A stretch of 64,000 nucleotides of DNA from Kribbella sindirgiensis (lineage in GTDB: Bacteria > Actinomycetota > Actinomycetes > Propionibacteriales > Kribbellaceae): positions 124,001 through 188,000 of the forward strand of contig NZ_SJKA01000014.1 in the NCBI RefSeq assembly GCF_004331435.1, in the 5' to 3' direction. Shown here in pieces: positions 44,983 to 53,710 of this stretch; the first letter of the stretch is position 1, and the number at the start of each line of letters is the position of its first letter. Made by a program: the position numbers and the translations under genes. Below the pieces are notes generated by a model. It was not told the DNA's origin. It saw only the letters and a program-made list of their open reading frames with translations, and did not search any database.

Positions 44983-45796
44983 GATCCGGCGCAAACTCAT
45001 TGTCTTCACCTGCTTCCTGGTCACCGCGATCACGCTGGTCCCGGTTGTCATGATGGTGCTCGTCGCGTTCCAGTCAGACGGCGAGTCGATGGCCGCGAAA
45101 CCGTCGTTCTGGCCGAGCAGCTGGCATCCCGAGAACCTGACCCGCGCGTTCGAGCTGGTCCCGCTCGGCAAGTACCTGCTGAACACGATCTACTTCGCCG
45201 CCGGTACGACGCTGCTCGAAACGGTCACCGCGGCGCTCGCGGCGTACGCGTTCGCGCGGCTGAGCTTCCCCGGCCGCAGCTGGCTGTTCGGTATCTACCT
45301 CGCGACGCTGATGATCCCGTCGCAGGTGACGCTGATCCCGCAGTTCGTGCTGGTCGCGAAGCTGCACGGGATCGACACCTGGCCGGGCATGATCCTGCCG
45401 CACGCGTTCACCGCGATCGGGGTGTTCCTGCTCCGGCAGTTCTTCCTCGGTATCCCGCGCGACTACGAAGAGGCCGCCCGGCTGGACGGCGCCAACCGGT
45501 GGCAGGCGTTCGTCCGCGTCATCGTGCCGCTCGCGGTGCCCGCCATCGCGACGCTGGCGGTGTTCAAGTTCATCGGGCAGTGGAACAACCTGCTGTGGCC
45601 GTTGGTGATCTCCAACAGCGACGCGACCCGGACCGCCTCGGTCGGCCTGCAGGTGTTCCAGGACACCAACGGCACCCAGTGGAACCTGCTGTTGATGGCG
45701 GCCACCGTCACCACCGTGCCTCTGATCATCCTGTTCTTCCTTACCCAACGCTGGTTCGTCCGTGGCATCACCATGAGTGGCCTGGGAGGTCGTTGA
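44972..45796 (+). CDS. ABC sugar permease, MalG-like
   Basis: 274 aa, six helices, EAA loop YEEAARLDGANRWQAFVRVI near 165. The start overlaps the first permease by 11 bases, and the stop shares a base with the next start (TGATG). Together with the MalF-like subunit it forms the membrane path for the bound substrate. Confidence 0.88.
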   Translation: MTTEIRRKLIVFTCFLVTAITLVPVVMMVLVAFQSDGESMAAKPSFWPSSWHPENLTRAFELVPLGKYLLNTIYFAAGTTLLETVTAALAAYAFARLSFPGRSWLFGIYLATLMIPSQVTLIPQFVLVAKLHGIDTWPGMILPHAFTAIGVFLLRQFFLGIPRDYEEAARLDGANRWQAFVRVIVPLAVPAIATLAVFKFIGQWNNLLWPLVISNSDATRTASVGLQVFQDTNGTQWNLLLMAATVTTVPLIILFFLTQRWFVRGITMSGLGGR

Positions 45797-46569
45797 TGTA
45801 TCTGTGGTCCGTCTTCACCAAACCCTGGCTCGGGTTGCCCGGTGACGAACTCGGCCGGCTGATCTCCGGACTCGGGTTCGCCGGCGCCGAGGTCCCGGTC
45901 CGCGACACGGCGTACGTGACACCGGCGAGCGCCGAGGCCGAGCTGCCGAAGTTCACCGCCCAGTTACGGGCCGAGGGCATCGAACCGATCAGCGTCGCGA
46001 GCGACCTGTCCGAGCAGGTCTTCGCCGCCTGCGCGGAGTCCGGCGTCCCGATGATCCGGATCATGGCCGACCTCGGCCTCGACGGGTACGCCGCCTCCGT
46101 ACGGCGCAACCGCGAGCTGCTCGAGGACGCCGCAGTACTCACCGAGCGGTACGACGTACAGGTCGGGGTGCAACCGCATCACGGGCGATACGTGTCGTCG
46201 ACGCTCGGCGTACTGCAGTTGCTCGACGGGCTGCCCGATCGGTTCAAGCTCGTGTGGGACGCCGCGCACGACGCGCTCGCCGGTGACCATCCCGCGGTGA
46301 CTTTGGAGCTCGGCGCGGACCGCCTCGGCATCGTCAACCTGAAGAACGTGCATTACCTCCGGACGGACGGCGCCTGGAAGACAAACTTCGTCGAGGCCGA
46401 GGAAGGGCTGTCCGACTGGTCCGCCGTGTTCGCCGCGTTGCGGCAACTGCAGTGGAGCGGCCCGATCTGCCTCACCGCGCAGTACTCCGCGGGGCCTGTC
46501 GAGGAACGGCTGGAAAGAGATCTGCGGTTCGCTGTCACATCCGCCGCGCAGCATCCGTCAAGGGAGTGA
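45796..46569 (+). CDS. Sugar phosphate isomerase/epimerase (TIM barrel)
   Basis: 257 aa, xylose-isomerase-like barrel (AP endonuclease family 2 fold). Barrel strands with possible metal residues include VGVQPHHGRY, LVWDAAHDAL and GIVNLKNVHY. The expected C-terminal Glu strand reads ICLTAQYS, so the metal site may be incomplete. It is the last gene of the operon, joined to the permease by TGATG. It probably isomerises an intermediate. Confidence 0.8.
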   Translation: MYLWSVFTKPWLGLPGDELGRLISGLGFAGAEVPVRDTAYVTPASAEAELPKFTAQLRAEGIEPISVASDLSEQVFAACAESGVPMIRIMADLGLDGYAASVRRNRELLEDAAVLTERYDVQVGVQPHHGRYVSSTLGVLQLLDGLPDRFKLVWDAAHDALAGDHPAVTLELGADRLGIVNLKNVHYLRTDGAWKTNFVEAEEGLSDWSAVFAALRQLQWSGPICLTAQYSAGPVEERLERDLRFAVTSAAQHPSRE

Positions 46570-46600
46570 AAAGCAACCAAACCCTGATGGAGAAGCGATC

Positions 46601-47056
46601 ATGCAAGCACGGATGACCAACCCCGCCATGGTTCTGCCCGACGCCACGAAGGGCATCCAGAACATCTACAAGGCGATCGGGCAGTCCGGCACCGACGGTA
46701 CGACGCTCGAACTCGTGCACCTGCGGGCCAGCCAGATCAACGGCTGCTCGCCGTGTGTGTTCGGCGGCGTCAAGTCGGCGCTGAAGAACGGCGAGACCGA
46801 CGAGCGGCTGCACCAGGTCGCCGCCTGGCGGGACTCCGACCTGTTCACCGACGCCGAGCGCGCGGCCCTCGAGATGACCGAGGCCGCGACCCGGCTGGCC
46901 GACAACCCGACCGCGGTCACCGACGAGATCTGGAACGCCGCCGCCGACCACTTCGACGAGAAGGAACTGTCGGCGATCATCCTGATGATCGGCCTCACCA
47001 ACCTGTTCAACCGCCTGAACACGACGGTGCGGGCTCCGGCCGGTGCCACCTGGTGA
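46601..47056 (+). CDS. Carboxymuconolactone decarboxylase/AhpD-like protein
   Basis: 151-aa all-helical protein. The redox-type CxxC is in QINGCSPCVFGGVKSALKNG near 50-69, with the His position replaced by Gly or Val, so classic AhpD proton relay is uncertain. Members handle peroxides or act as decarboxylases. GGAGAAG precedes the ATG. It lies 31 bases after the sugar operon and ends at a strong terminator. Confidence 0.82.
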   Translation: MQARMTNPAMVLPDATKGIQNIYKAIGQSGTDGTTLELVHLRASQINGCSPCVFGGVKSALKNGETDERLHQVAAWRDSDLFTDAERAALEMTEAATRLADNPTAVTDEIWNAAADHFDEKELSAIILMIGLTNLFNRLNTTVRAPAGATW

Positions 47057-47066
47057 CAACTATCGT

Positions 47067-47099
47067 GAGCCCCGGATGTCGAGAAGACGTCCGGGGCTC
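47067..47099 (+). terminator. Intrinsic-type terminator hairpin
   Basis: GAGCCCCGGATG (47067-47078) pairs with CGTCCGGGGCTC (47088-47099) over 12 positions including one G-T, with a 9-base loop. There is no long T-run, as is common in high-GC genomes. It closes the transcript ending at 47056. Confidence 0.75.
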
Positions 47100-47129
47100 C
47101 GACGTATCCCGGTGAATGGAGGCAAGCCA

Positions 47130-47480
47130 ATGAAATACATGCTGCTGATCTACGGGAATCAAGAGACCTGGGACACCCTGCACGCCGCGGGCATCGCCCA
47201 GGTGATGGAACAGCACGGCAAGCTCATCGACGAACTGAAGACGCGCGGTGAGCACGTCGACGACAGGCCGCTGACCATCGCCAACTCGCGCGTGGTCCGG
47301 GTGCGGGACGGCGTACCGACGGTGACGGACGGGCCGTTCACCGAGGCGAAGGAAGTGCTGGCCGGCTACTACCTGGTCGACTGCAGTCTGGAGCGCGCGA
47401 CCGAGATCGCCGGACGGCTGCCGGAGGCCCCGTACTCCCCCATCGAGATCCGGGAGTTCACGGACCCGACGGAGGGCTAG
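47130..47480 (+). CDS. YCII/DGPF-domain protein
   Basis: 116 aa, small dimeric ferredoxin-like fold. MKYMLLIYGNQETWD and the signature TDGPFTEAKEVLAGYYLVD are diagnostic of the DGPF (YciI-related) group. These often stand beside ECF sigma factors, but none is here. GGAGG precedes ATG 47130. Activity unknown. Confidence 0.88.
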   Translation: MKYMLLIYGNQETWDTLHAAGIAQVMEQHGKLIDELKTRGEHVDDRPLTIANSRVVRVRDGVPTVTDGPFTEAKEVLAGYYLVDCSLERATEIAGRLPEAPYSPIEIREFTDPTEG

Positions 47481-47551
47481 CCGTTGAACCTGTCCAGGGA
47501 CTTGCCGGCCTCAGCTGGGCGTTGGACACCTGAGACCGGCGAGTCACTGAC

Positions 47552-47857
47552 TCAGACCGCTGACGCTAGGGTGACCCCACCTGAGGCGGGTTCGTCACCC
47601 ATGCCCCGGCCACCTCGGACGTAGACGGTAGTGCCGGGCGCCGGCGCGGTGTCACCGTCGCCGAGTCGTAGCGTGGTGGTCAGTCCGTTGCTCAGTCTGA
47701 GCAACGCCACGCGTCGCGGCCGCACCGACGGAATCGACGAGTTCACCTCGTGGATGCCGGTACACACCGCCGGTTGGATCGCAGCCCGCCCGAGTCCCGC
47801 GTTGCCGTGACTCCTCACATCACGGCACTGCTCGGCGAGCCTACTCATCGCTGACAC
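47552..47857 (-). CDS. Hypothetical protein
   Basis: 101 aa, not recognised. It has no helix or signal, and the C-terminal half (RLSNGLTTTLRLGDGDTAPA) looks beta-rich. AAGGGGG precedes two possible starts, GTG 47857 and ATG 47848. Third-position GC is weaker than in neighbours, so it could be recently acquired or spurious. It stands between the DGPF gene and the second sugar operon. Confidence 0.4.
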   Translation of the reverse strand: MSAMSRLAEQCRDVRSHGNAGLGRAAIQPAVCTGIHEVNSSIPSVRPRRVALLRLSNGLTTTLRLGDGDTAPAPGTTVYVRGGRGMGDEPASGGVTLASAV

Positions 47858-48003
47858 ACTTCCCCCTTCTCATCGTTACTCTCCCCGAGTGATAGATCAG
47901 GCAACCCTCGCTGAGAGTGACGACGTTTTCAAGGGATGGTGACCGGAATCCCGAGTGCCGGAATCCCTGTCCAGCCTGTGTTGCCGGCCTTCACCGGCCG
48001 CCG

Positions 48004-48897
48004 TTACTGACCACCGAAGCCAGTGGTAGCAATGCCCTTGATGATCTGGCGCTGGAAGAACAGGAACACCACGACCAGCGGCAGCGCGGCCAGGATCGCG
48101 GACGCCATGTTCTGCGCGTACTGCAGCCCGTAGGCGCTCTTCACCGTCTGCAGGCCGACCGGCAACGTCATCAGGTCCGCGTCCGTGGTCACGATGAACG
48201 GCCACAGGAAGTTGTTCCACGCCCCGATGAACACGAAGATCGCCACCGCGGCGAGGATCGGCCGCGACAACGGCAGGACGACCGACCAGAACACCCGCAG
48301 CCGCCCGGCGCCGTCGACCCGGGCCGCGTCCTCCAGCTCGACCGGGATCTGGTCGAAGAACCGCTTGAGAATCAGCACCATCGCGGGCGCGAACGCCTGC
48401 GGCAGGATGATGCCCCAGTACGTGTCGACCAGGTTGAACGCCAGCATCTGCCGAAACAACGGCACGATCAGCAGCTGCGGCGGGATGATGATCGCCGCGA
48501 TGATCGCGGCGTACAGCAGCCGCTTGCCCTTGAAGTTCACCCGCGAGAACGCGTACCCGGCCAGCGCCGACGTGGCCACCGTGACGAAGGTGATCGCCAC
48601 CGACGTGATCAGGCTGTTCCACGCCCACGACGGGATGTCGCCCGCCGACAGCACCTTGCGGTAGGCCTCGAAGCTCAACCCGTCCGGCGGGCTCAGTGTG
48701 ATCTGCGACGCACCGGCGTCCGCCTCGCTCTTCAACGACGTGAGCACCGCCCACGCGAACGGCACCAGCCAGGTTACGGCCAGGACCGCAAGCACGAGCA
48801 GCGCGGCAATTCTGGACACGCTCCAGGGGTTTTCGCCTGGCTTGTGCGTTTGTTTGATGCCCCGGCTGATTCCACGGCTCAAGGTGTACGTGCTCAT
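48004..48897 (-). CDS. ABC sugar permease, MalG-like (LacI operon)
   Basis: 297 aa, six helices after a basic N-terminus. The EAA loop is LEDAARVDGAGRLRVFWSVV near 195. The start overlaps the MalF-like gene by 4 bases. It is the last gene of the operon. A short inverted repeat (GCCGG/CCGGC) just past the stop may end transcription. Confidence 0.88.
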   Translation of the reverse strand: MSTYTLSRGISRGIKQTHKPGENPWSVSRIAALLVLAVLAVTWLVPFAWAVLTSLKSEADAGASQITLSPPDGLSFEAYRKVLSAGDIPSWAWNSLITSVAITFVTVATSALAGYAFSRVNFKGKRLLYAAIIAAIIIPPQLLIVPLFRQMLAFNLVDTYWGIILPQAFAPAMVLILKRFFDQIPVELEDAARVDGAGRLRVFWSVVLPLSRPILAAVAIFVFIGAWNNFLWPFIVTTDADLMTLPVGLQTVKSAYGLQYAQNMASAILAALPLVVVFLFFQRQIIKGIATTGFGGQ

Positions 48898-49829
48898 GCG
48901 GCGCTCCTGCGGTTGATCAGCTTGTACTGCGCCAGCGACACCAGGACGATGAGCGCGAAGAACAGGTACGAGATGGCCGACGAGTAACCGAACCGGTAGC
49001 CGGTGAAGCCGGACTCGTAGATGTACTGCACGATCGACCGCGTCGTCCCGGCCGGACCGCCGTTGGTCAGCATGTAGATCTGGTCGAACACCTTCAGCGA
49101 CGCGAGGATCTGCAACGTGACCAGCAGCGCCGTGGTCGGCGCCAGTTGCGGGATCACGATCGAGAACAGCTGCCGCCACTTGCCCGCGCCGTCGAGCGCC
49201 GCGGCCTCGAACTGCTGCTCGGGAATGTTCTGCAGCGCCGCCAGGTAGAGCAGGAAGTTGAACCCGATCGTCCACCACAGCGTGGTGACCACGACCGAGA
49301 TCATCGCCACGTTCGGATCCTGCAGCCAGGCGACGGGGGCGATCCCGAACTCCGCGAGGACGCCGTTGACGAGCCCGAGCTTCGGGTTGTACATCCAGCT
49401 CCAGAACATCACCACGACGGTGGACGCGAGCAGGTACGGAAGGAAGAACGACAGCCGCCACAGCCAGCGCCCCGGCAGGCCGAGGTTCACGAGCAGTGCG
49501 AACGCGAGCGACAAGACGATGAGCGGGACCGTGCTCAGCACCGTGAACCACACCGTGTTCCCGAGCGACTTCCACATGTCCGGGTCGCGCAACGCGTCCG
49601 CGTAGTTCGAGAAGCCGACGAGTCCGCTCCCCGCGCCGGTCAGCGTCTCGCCGGTGAAGCTGAGGTACAGGCCGTAGATCGCCGGCACCACGAGAAAGAG
49701 CACGAACAGTACGGCGAACGGCGCCGCGAACGCCCAACCCGCCAGGGTCTCGCCGCGTTTCGCGCGAGCCTTGCCCTGAGCGGTGACCTGCTCCGCCGTC
49801 GCAGGCGGAGTGTCGATTGCAGTAGACAT
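48894..49829 (-). CDS. ABC sugar permease, MalF-like (LacI operon)
   Basis: 311 aa, six helices, EAA loop FEAAALDGAGKWRQLFSIVI near 225. GGAGG precedes ATG 49829; an earlier ATG at 49847 lacks spacing. It begins 14 bases after the binding-protein stop. No ATPase gene accompanies it, so it probably shares one with other importers. Confidence 0.88.
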   Translation of the reverse strand: MSTAIDTPPATAEQVTAQGKARAKRGETLAGWAFAAPFAVLFVLFLVVPAIYGLYLSFTGETLTGAGSGLVGFSNYADALRDPDMWKSLGNTVWFTVLSTVPLIVLSLAFALLVNLGLPGRWLWRLSFFLPYLLASTVVVMFWSWMYNPKLGLVNGVLAEFGIAPVAWLQDPNVAMISVVVTTLWWTIGFNFLLYLAALQNIPEQQFEAAALDGAGKWRQLFSIVIPQLAPTTALLVTLQILASLKVFDQIYMLTNGGPAGTTRSIVQYIYESGFTGYRFGYSSAISYLFFALIVLVSLAQYKLINRRSAA

Positions 49830-49843
49830 CTGTGCCTCCTCTC

Positions 49844-51130
49844 TCACACCGGCTGCGGACGGTCGAGCAGCTTGTTCAGCCGGGCGACGAAACCGTCGAA
49901 CCCGGCCGCTGGATCACCACTGCCGAGGAACACGTTCTGCACGTTCTCGGCGAAGTAGTTCTGGAAGTCGCTGCCCGCGCCGCTGAACCACACATCCGGG
50001 TCGTAGTTCACGTACGCCGGGATCCCCGCGTAGTTCGACTGCGGCTTCAGCGCCTGGTACTCCGCGCTCGTCGCGACCGGCTGGTACGCCGGGATGTGCC
50101 CGCCGCCGGCCCACTTCACCGACCGCTTCAGCAACTCGGCCACCATTGTGTACACGTGCTTGCGGCGCTCCGGCGACACCTTCGACTGCCGCGGCAGCAC
50201 GAACGAGTGCGAGTCCGCGTACGCCGCCTGGGTCCCGAACATGGTCGGGATCGGCACCGCGTCGACGGGCAACTTCGCTTCCTTCAGGACCGGGAGCTCC
50301 CACACCCCGCCGAAGAACATGCCGCTCTCGCCGTGCAGGAACTCGCTGGTCGCCGTACCGCCGTCGCCGCTGCGCGAGGCGATCGTGTCGTTGAGCAGCG
50401 ACTGGACGAAGGTCAGCGTCTGCACCGCGGCGTCCTTGTCCACCTGAGCCTTCTGCCCGGGCACCAACGTCATCTCGGCGCCGGTCTGCTTGTAGAGCGT
50501 GTACCAGAGCCGCCACATCTGCGCGCCGTCACCGAGGTAGCCGTACGACAGGCCGTGCTTCCCGGTGACCTTCTGCAGCTTGGTCGCGACCTCGGTGAAC
50601 TCCTCCGGGCTCTTCAGCGAGTGCAGAGCCTCCGTGACACCGGCCTTCTCGGCGTGATCGGTGTTGTAGTAGAGCACGAACGGGTGCGTGTCGAGCGCGA
50701 TCGCGTACAGCTTCCCGTCGTACTGGCACTTCTCCCAGACGCGGGCCGGGAAGTCCTCCTTGCGCAGGCCGGCTTCGGCGAGCAGGTCGAGATCCCACGG
50801 CTCGAGCAGGCCGCCGGGCGCGTAGCCGGCGATCCGGGAGGCGTGCATGATCGCCACGTCCGGAGCGCGGCCGCCGGCCGACGCCATCGCGAGCTTCGTG
50901 TAGTACGGCGGACCCCAGGCGAGCACCGTCTGGGTCGTGCGAAAGCCGAGGTTCGCGGCGTTGACGGCGTCCACCAGGCCTGCCATCACCGTCCCGTCAC
51001 CACCGGTCAACAGGTGCCAGTAGTTCAGGTTCGCTGCCGACCCGCCGGGCGCGCACCCGGCGAGCAACCCACCACCGGCGAGCGCTGCTGCGGATTTCAG
51101 CAGCGTACGCCGGGAGAAATGTTCAGTCAT
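49844..51130 (-). CDS. ABC transporter sugar-binding lipoprotein (LacI operon)
   Basis: 428 aa. Twin-arginine signal SRRTLLKSAAALAGG and lipobox LLAGC near 26 indicate Tat export and lipid anchoring. The body matches family 1 binding proteins (YWHLLTGGDGTVMAGLVDAV). AAGGAG precedes ATG 51130. The LacI gene lies directly upstream with an operator-like sequence between. Ligand unknown. Confidence 0.88.
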   Translation of the reverse strand: MTEHFSRRTLLKSAAALAGGGLLAGCAPGGSAANLNYWHLLTGGDGTVMAGLVDAVNAANLGFRTTQTVLAWGPPYYTKLAMASAGGRAPDVAIMHASRIAGYAPGGLLEPWDLDLLAEAGLRKEDFPARVWEKCQYDGKLYAIALDTHPFVLYYNTDHAEKAGVTEALHSLKSPEEFTEVATKLQKVTGKHGLSYGYLGDGAQMWRLWYTLYKQTGAEMTLVPGQKAQVDKDAAVQTLTFVQSLLNDTIASRSGDGGTATSEFLHGESGMFFGGVWELPVLKEAKLPVDAVPIPTMFGTQAAYADSHSFVLPRQSKVSPERRKHVYTMVAELLKRSVKWAGGGHIPAYQPVATSAEYQALKPQSNYAGIPAYVNYDPDVWFSGAGSDFQNYFAENVQNVFLGSGDPAAGFDGFVARLNKLLDRPQPV

Positions 51131-51207
51131 ACGGTCTCCTTCGCGGATCGACCGAATGATTACATCGTTGGAACAGCGCACACAAGACTTTCATGTTGAG
51201 TTTTGTG

Positions 51208-51221
51208 GGAAACCGCTTGTT
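51208..51221. promoter_or_regulatory. LacI/GalR-type operator candidate
   Basis: GGAAACCGCTTGTT contains the central AA-CCGC-TT core of LacI-family sites (reverse AAGCGGTT). It lies 78 bases before the binding-protein start and just overlaps the LacI stop codon. The asymmetry keeps confidence modest. Confidence 0.45.
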
Positions 51222-52269
51222 AGCGTGTAGTGCTGGCGCGCACCACGACGCGATGCGGGATCATCACCCTGCGTGGCGGCGCGTCCTTGTCCGCCATCCG
51301 CTCGGCCAGCAGGTCGAGGGCCGCGGCGACGAACTCACGCCGGTCGAACGCGATCGTGGTCAGCGGCGGGATCATGAACTGACTGTCGAGGATGTTGTCG
51401 AACCCGGCCACCAGCGTCTGCTTCGGGACGTCGACACCCGCGCTCCACAGTGCGGACAAGGCGCCGGAGGCCAACGTGTCGGTGAAGCAGAAGAACGCGT
51501 CCGGCAACTCGTGCTCGGCCAGGTACTTCCCCACCACGGTCGCGGCGCCCTCGGGCCGCCAGCGGTCCAGACTGATCTCCAGGCTCGAATCGATCGGTAC
51601 GCCGGCCTCTTCGAGCGCCTGGCGATATCCCGCGGTCCGCAGCCGCGACGCCGCCGTCCCCGGGGATTCGGCCGAGCCGCCGAGGACTCCCGCGCCGCTC
51701 GAGCCGCGCGGGACCTCCGGCGTACCGACGGCCGCGATCCGGCGGCAGCCCTGCGCCAGCAGGTGCTTCGTCAGGTCCCGGGCGGCCGCGACGTTGTCGA
51801 TCGCGACCTGGCTCACCACGTCCTGGTCGACGTCACCGATCAGCACGAGCGGCGGCAGCGGGCCGGCCGTCATCACGGCGCTGTCGTCGAGGTTCACCGG
51901 GTTCAGGATCAGGCCGTCCACGAGGTACGCGCGGGCCTTCGAGAGCAGCTCGAACTCGCGCTTGGGCTCGGCCGCGGTCTGCTCGATCTGCACACCCCAG
52001 CCGCGCTCGTGGGCGAGCTCGACGACCAGATGGACGATCTCCGCGGAGTACGGCCGGAGCAGGTCGGGCAGCGCCAGCGCGATCATGCCGGAGCGGCCGT
52101 TGCGCAGACCGCGGGCGCTCATGTTCGGCACGTAGTCGAGCTCGGCGAGCGCGCTCTCCACCCGGGCGCGGGTCTCGGGGCGTACGAAGACGACGCCGTT
52201 GATCACGTTCGACACCGTCTTCGGCGACACCCCGGCGAGCTTGGCGACATCTTTGACGGTGGGACGCAT
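51220..52269 (-). CDS. LacI-family transcriptional regulator
   Basis: 349 aa. The N-terminal helix-turn-helix TVKDVAKLAGVSPKTVSNVI (4-23) and hinge LDYVPNMSARGLR precede a periplasmic-binding-type ligand domain. ATG 52269 gives the standard start, and ATG 52278 or 52293 is possible. It lies upstream of and on the same strand as the sugar importer, the normal arrangement for a substrate-released repressor. Confidence 0.9.
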   Translation of the reverse strand: MRPTVKDVAKLAGVSPKTVSNVINGVVFVRPETRARVESALAELDYVPNMSARGLRNGRSGMIALALPDLLRPYSAEIVHLVVELAHERGWGVQIEQTAAEPKREFELLSKARAYLVDGLILNPVNLDDSAVMTAGPLPPLVLIGDVDQDVVSQVAIDNVAAARDLTKHLLAQGCRRIAAVGTPEVPRGSSGAGVLGGSAESPGTAASRLRTAGYRQALEEAGVPIDSSLEISLDRWRPEGAATVVGKYLAEHELPDAFFCFTDTLASGALSALWSAGVDVPKQTLVAGFDNILDSQFMIPPLTTIAFDRREFVAAALDLLAERMADKDAPPRRVMIPHRVVVRASTTR

Positions 52270-52313
52270 GCCGCCCATTGTCACACCTGGCACACGTTGT
52301 CACGCAGCGTGGA

Positions 52314-53021
52314 CTACCGCGTCACCAGGGCGCCGCCGTTCACGTGCAGGACCTGACCGGTCAGGTGACGGCCGGCCGGTGAGGCGAGGAAGTGGATGGT
52401 GCCGGCGATGTCGTCGACGTGCCCTTCGCGTTTGGTCAGCGTCGCCTGGAGCAGAGTCTCGCGACGCTCGCCGGTGAGCCGGCCCTGGAAGAACTCGGTG
52501 TCGGCGGTGAAGCCCGGCGCGACGACATTGGAGGTCACGCCCTGCCTCCCGAGCTCGGTCGCCGCGTCGACGTTCCACATCGCCAGCGCGGCCTTCGAGG
52601 CGCCGTACGAACCGGGTCCACGGGCGCCGGCGATCGAGCCGAGATGCACGACGGCGGTGCTGAGTCGTGGCGCCAGGGCCGTCGTCGTCAGGACCGCGCT
52701 GATCAGGTTGGCGTCGAGGTTCGCCAGCCAGTTCGCCTTCAGTTGCGCGAGATCGCCGTCCGGCCGGCCGAAATCGGTGTTGCCGCCGGCATTGTTGACC
52801 AGGACATCGACCCGCTCGGGCAGCTCGTCCAGCAGCCGCTCGACCTGGGCCGGGTCAGTCGCGTCGCACGCCACTCCCCTGGCTCCGAGATCCGCGGCGG
52901 TCTTCGCGAGTACGTCGGCGCGCCGCCCGGTGATCACCACCTCGTCACCGTCGGCACGGAACCGCTCCGCGGTCGCCCGCCCGATCCCGGTCGCTCCCCC
53001 GGTCACCACGATCGTCCTCAT
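52314..53021 (-). CDS. Short-chain dehydrogenase/reductase
   Basis: 235 aa. TGGATGIGRAT (6-16), an Arg pair after strand 2 (TGRRAD), NNAGG near 76, Ser in LGSIAG and YGASKAALA as YxxxK. GAGGG is 7 bases before ATG 53021. It is divergent from the MarR gene over a 30-bp dyad at 53035-53064, so it is probably repressed by that protein. Confidence 0.88.
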   Translation of the reverse strand: MRTIVVTGGATGIGRATAERFRADGDEVVITGRRADVLAKTAADLGARGVACDATDPAQVERLLDELPERVDVLVNNAGGNTDFGRPDGDLAQLKANWLANLDANLISAVLTTTALAPRLSTAVVHLGSIAGARGPGSYGASKAALAMWNVDAATELGRQGVTSNVVAPGFTADTEFFQGRLTGERRETLLQATLTKREGHVDDIAGTIHFLASPAGRHLTGQVLHVNGGALVTR

Positions 53022-53034
53022 CGCCACACCCTCA

Positions 53035-53064
53035 CGTTTAGCTCTAAATATTTAGGTCTAAACG
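53035..53064. promoter_or_regulatory. 30-bp MarR operator candidate
   Basis: Nested symmetry: CGTTTAG and CTAAACG at the ends, and the perfect 12-bp palindrome CTAAATATTTAG in the centre (53044-53055). 26 of 30 positions are symmetric. It fills the divergent region between the SDR and MarR genes, and is strikingly A/T-rich. It would shut both promoters. Confidence 0.75.
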
Positions 53065-53068
53065 TACC

Positions 53069-53614
53069 ATGGGTCCCGTGGCCGACACCTATCCGCTCGA
53101 TGCCCCGAGTCCGTACCCCGCCGCCGAGATCGCCCGCGCCTGGCAGCGCGAGCGCCCCGGTACGCCGACCGACTCGATCGAAATCGTCACTCCCCTGTGG
53201 CGGCTGGCGAAGCTGTTCGCGGACGACCGGCGCCGGGTGCTGGCGGACGCCGGCGTCGACCCCGCGACCCTTGATCTGCTCAGCGTGCTGCGGCGTGCGG
53301 GCACGCCGTACGAGCTCAGTACGCGCGAACTGTCCCGCCGAACGCTCGTCACCGCCGGGGCGATCTCGCAGCGGGTCGCCCGCGCCGAGGACAGCGGCCT
53401 GGTCACCCGGCGATCCGCCGGCGACGGGAGCCGCGCGGTCGTCGTCACGCTCACCGAGGCCGGCCACGATCTCATCGAGCGAACCGTCGACCAGGTCCTC
53501 ACGCGGGAGTCCGAACTGGTCGCATCCCTGTCCCCCGCCGCACGCACCCAGCTCGCGGGACAGCTCCAGGATCTGCTCGACGAGGTCGCACGGGTGGCGC
53601 GCAAACCTTCCTGA
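53069..53614 (+). CDS. MarR-family transcriptional regulator
   Basis: 181 aa. Winged helix: STRELSRRTLVTAGAISQRVARAEDSGLVTR (about 88-118), wing SAGDGSRAVVVTLTEAG. Longer N-terminus than usual (about 40 residues before the first helix). GTG 53078 is an alternative start. It likely represses itself and the SDR through the operator 4 bases upstream. Confidence 0.87.
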   Translation: MGPVADTYPLDAPSPYPAAEIARAWQRERPGTPTDSIEIVTPLWRLAKLFADDRRRVLADAGVDPATLDLLSVLRRAGTPYELSTRELSRRTLVTAGAISQRVARAEDSGLVTRRSAGDGSRAVVVTLTEAGHDLIERTVDQVLTRESELVASLSPAARTQLAGQLQDLLDEVARVARKPS

Positions 53615-53680
53615 CGGCGTTGAAGGTTTGCGCCCCTTGCCAGGAGGCATCCCCGGAGCAAAGTTCGTAAGGGCGGTTCA

Positions 53681-53710
53681 ATGAGACCATTGAAGGATGC
53701 TTCCTGCTGA
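53681..53710 (+). CDS. 9-aa upstream ORF overlapping second UvrA-like gene
   Basis: MRPLKDASC then stop. AAGGG lies 7 bases before its ATG, whereas the UvrA-like ATG at 53697 has GAAGG directly against it. The ORF overlaps the UvrA-like start by 14 bases in another frame. It could set translation of that gene by coupling or stalling. Chance is not excluded for so short an ORF. Confidence 0.35.
   Translation: MRPLKDASC

Noticed and set aside
47541..47553. Perfect odd palindrome GAGTCACTGACTC
   Set aside because: Only 13 bp with a one-base centre. It overlaps the stop of a doubtful gene and has no partner site, so it could be chance.
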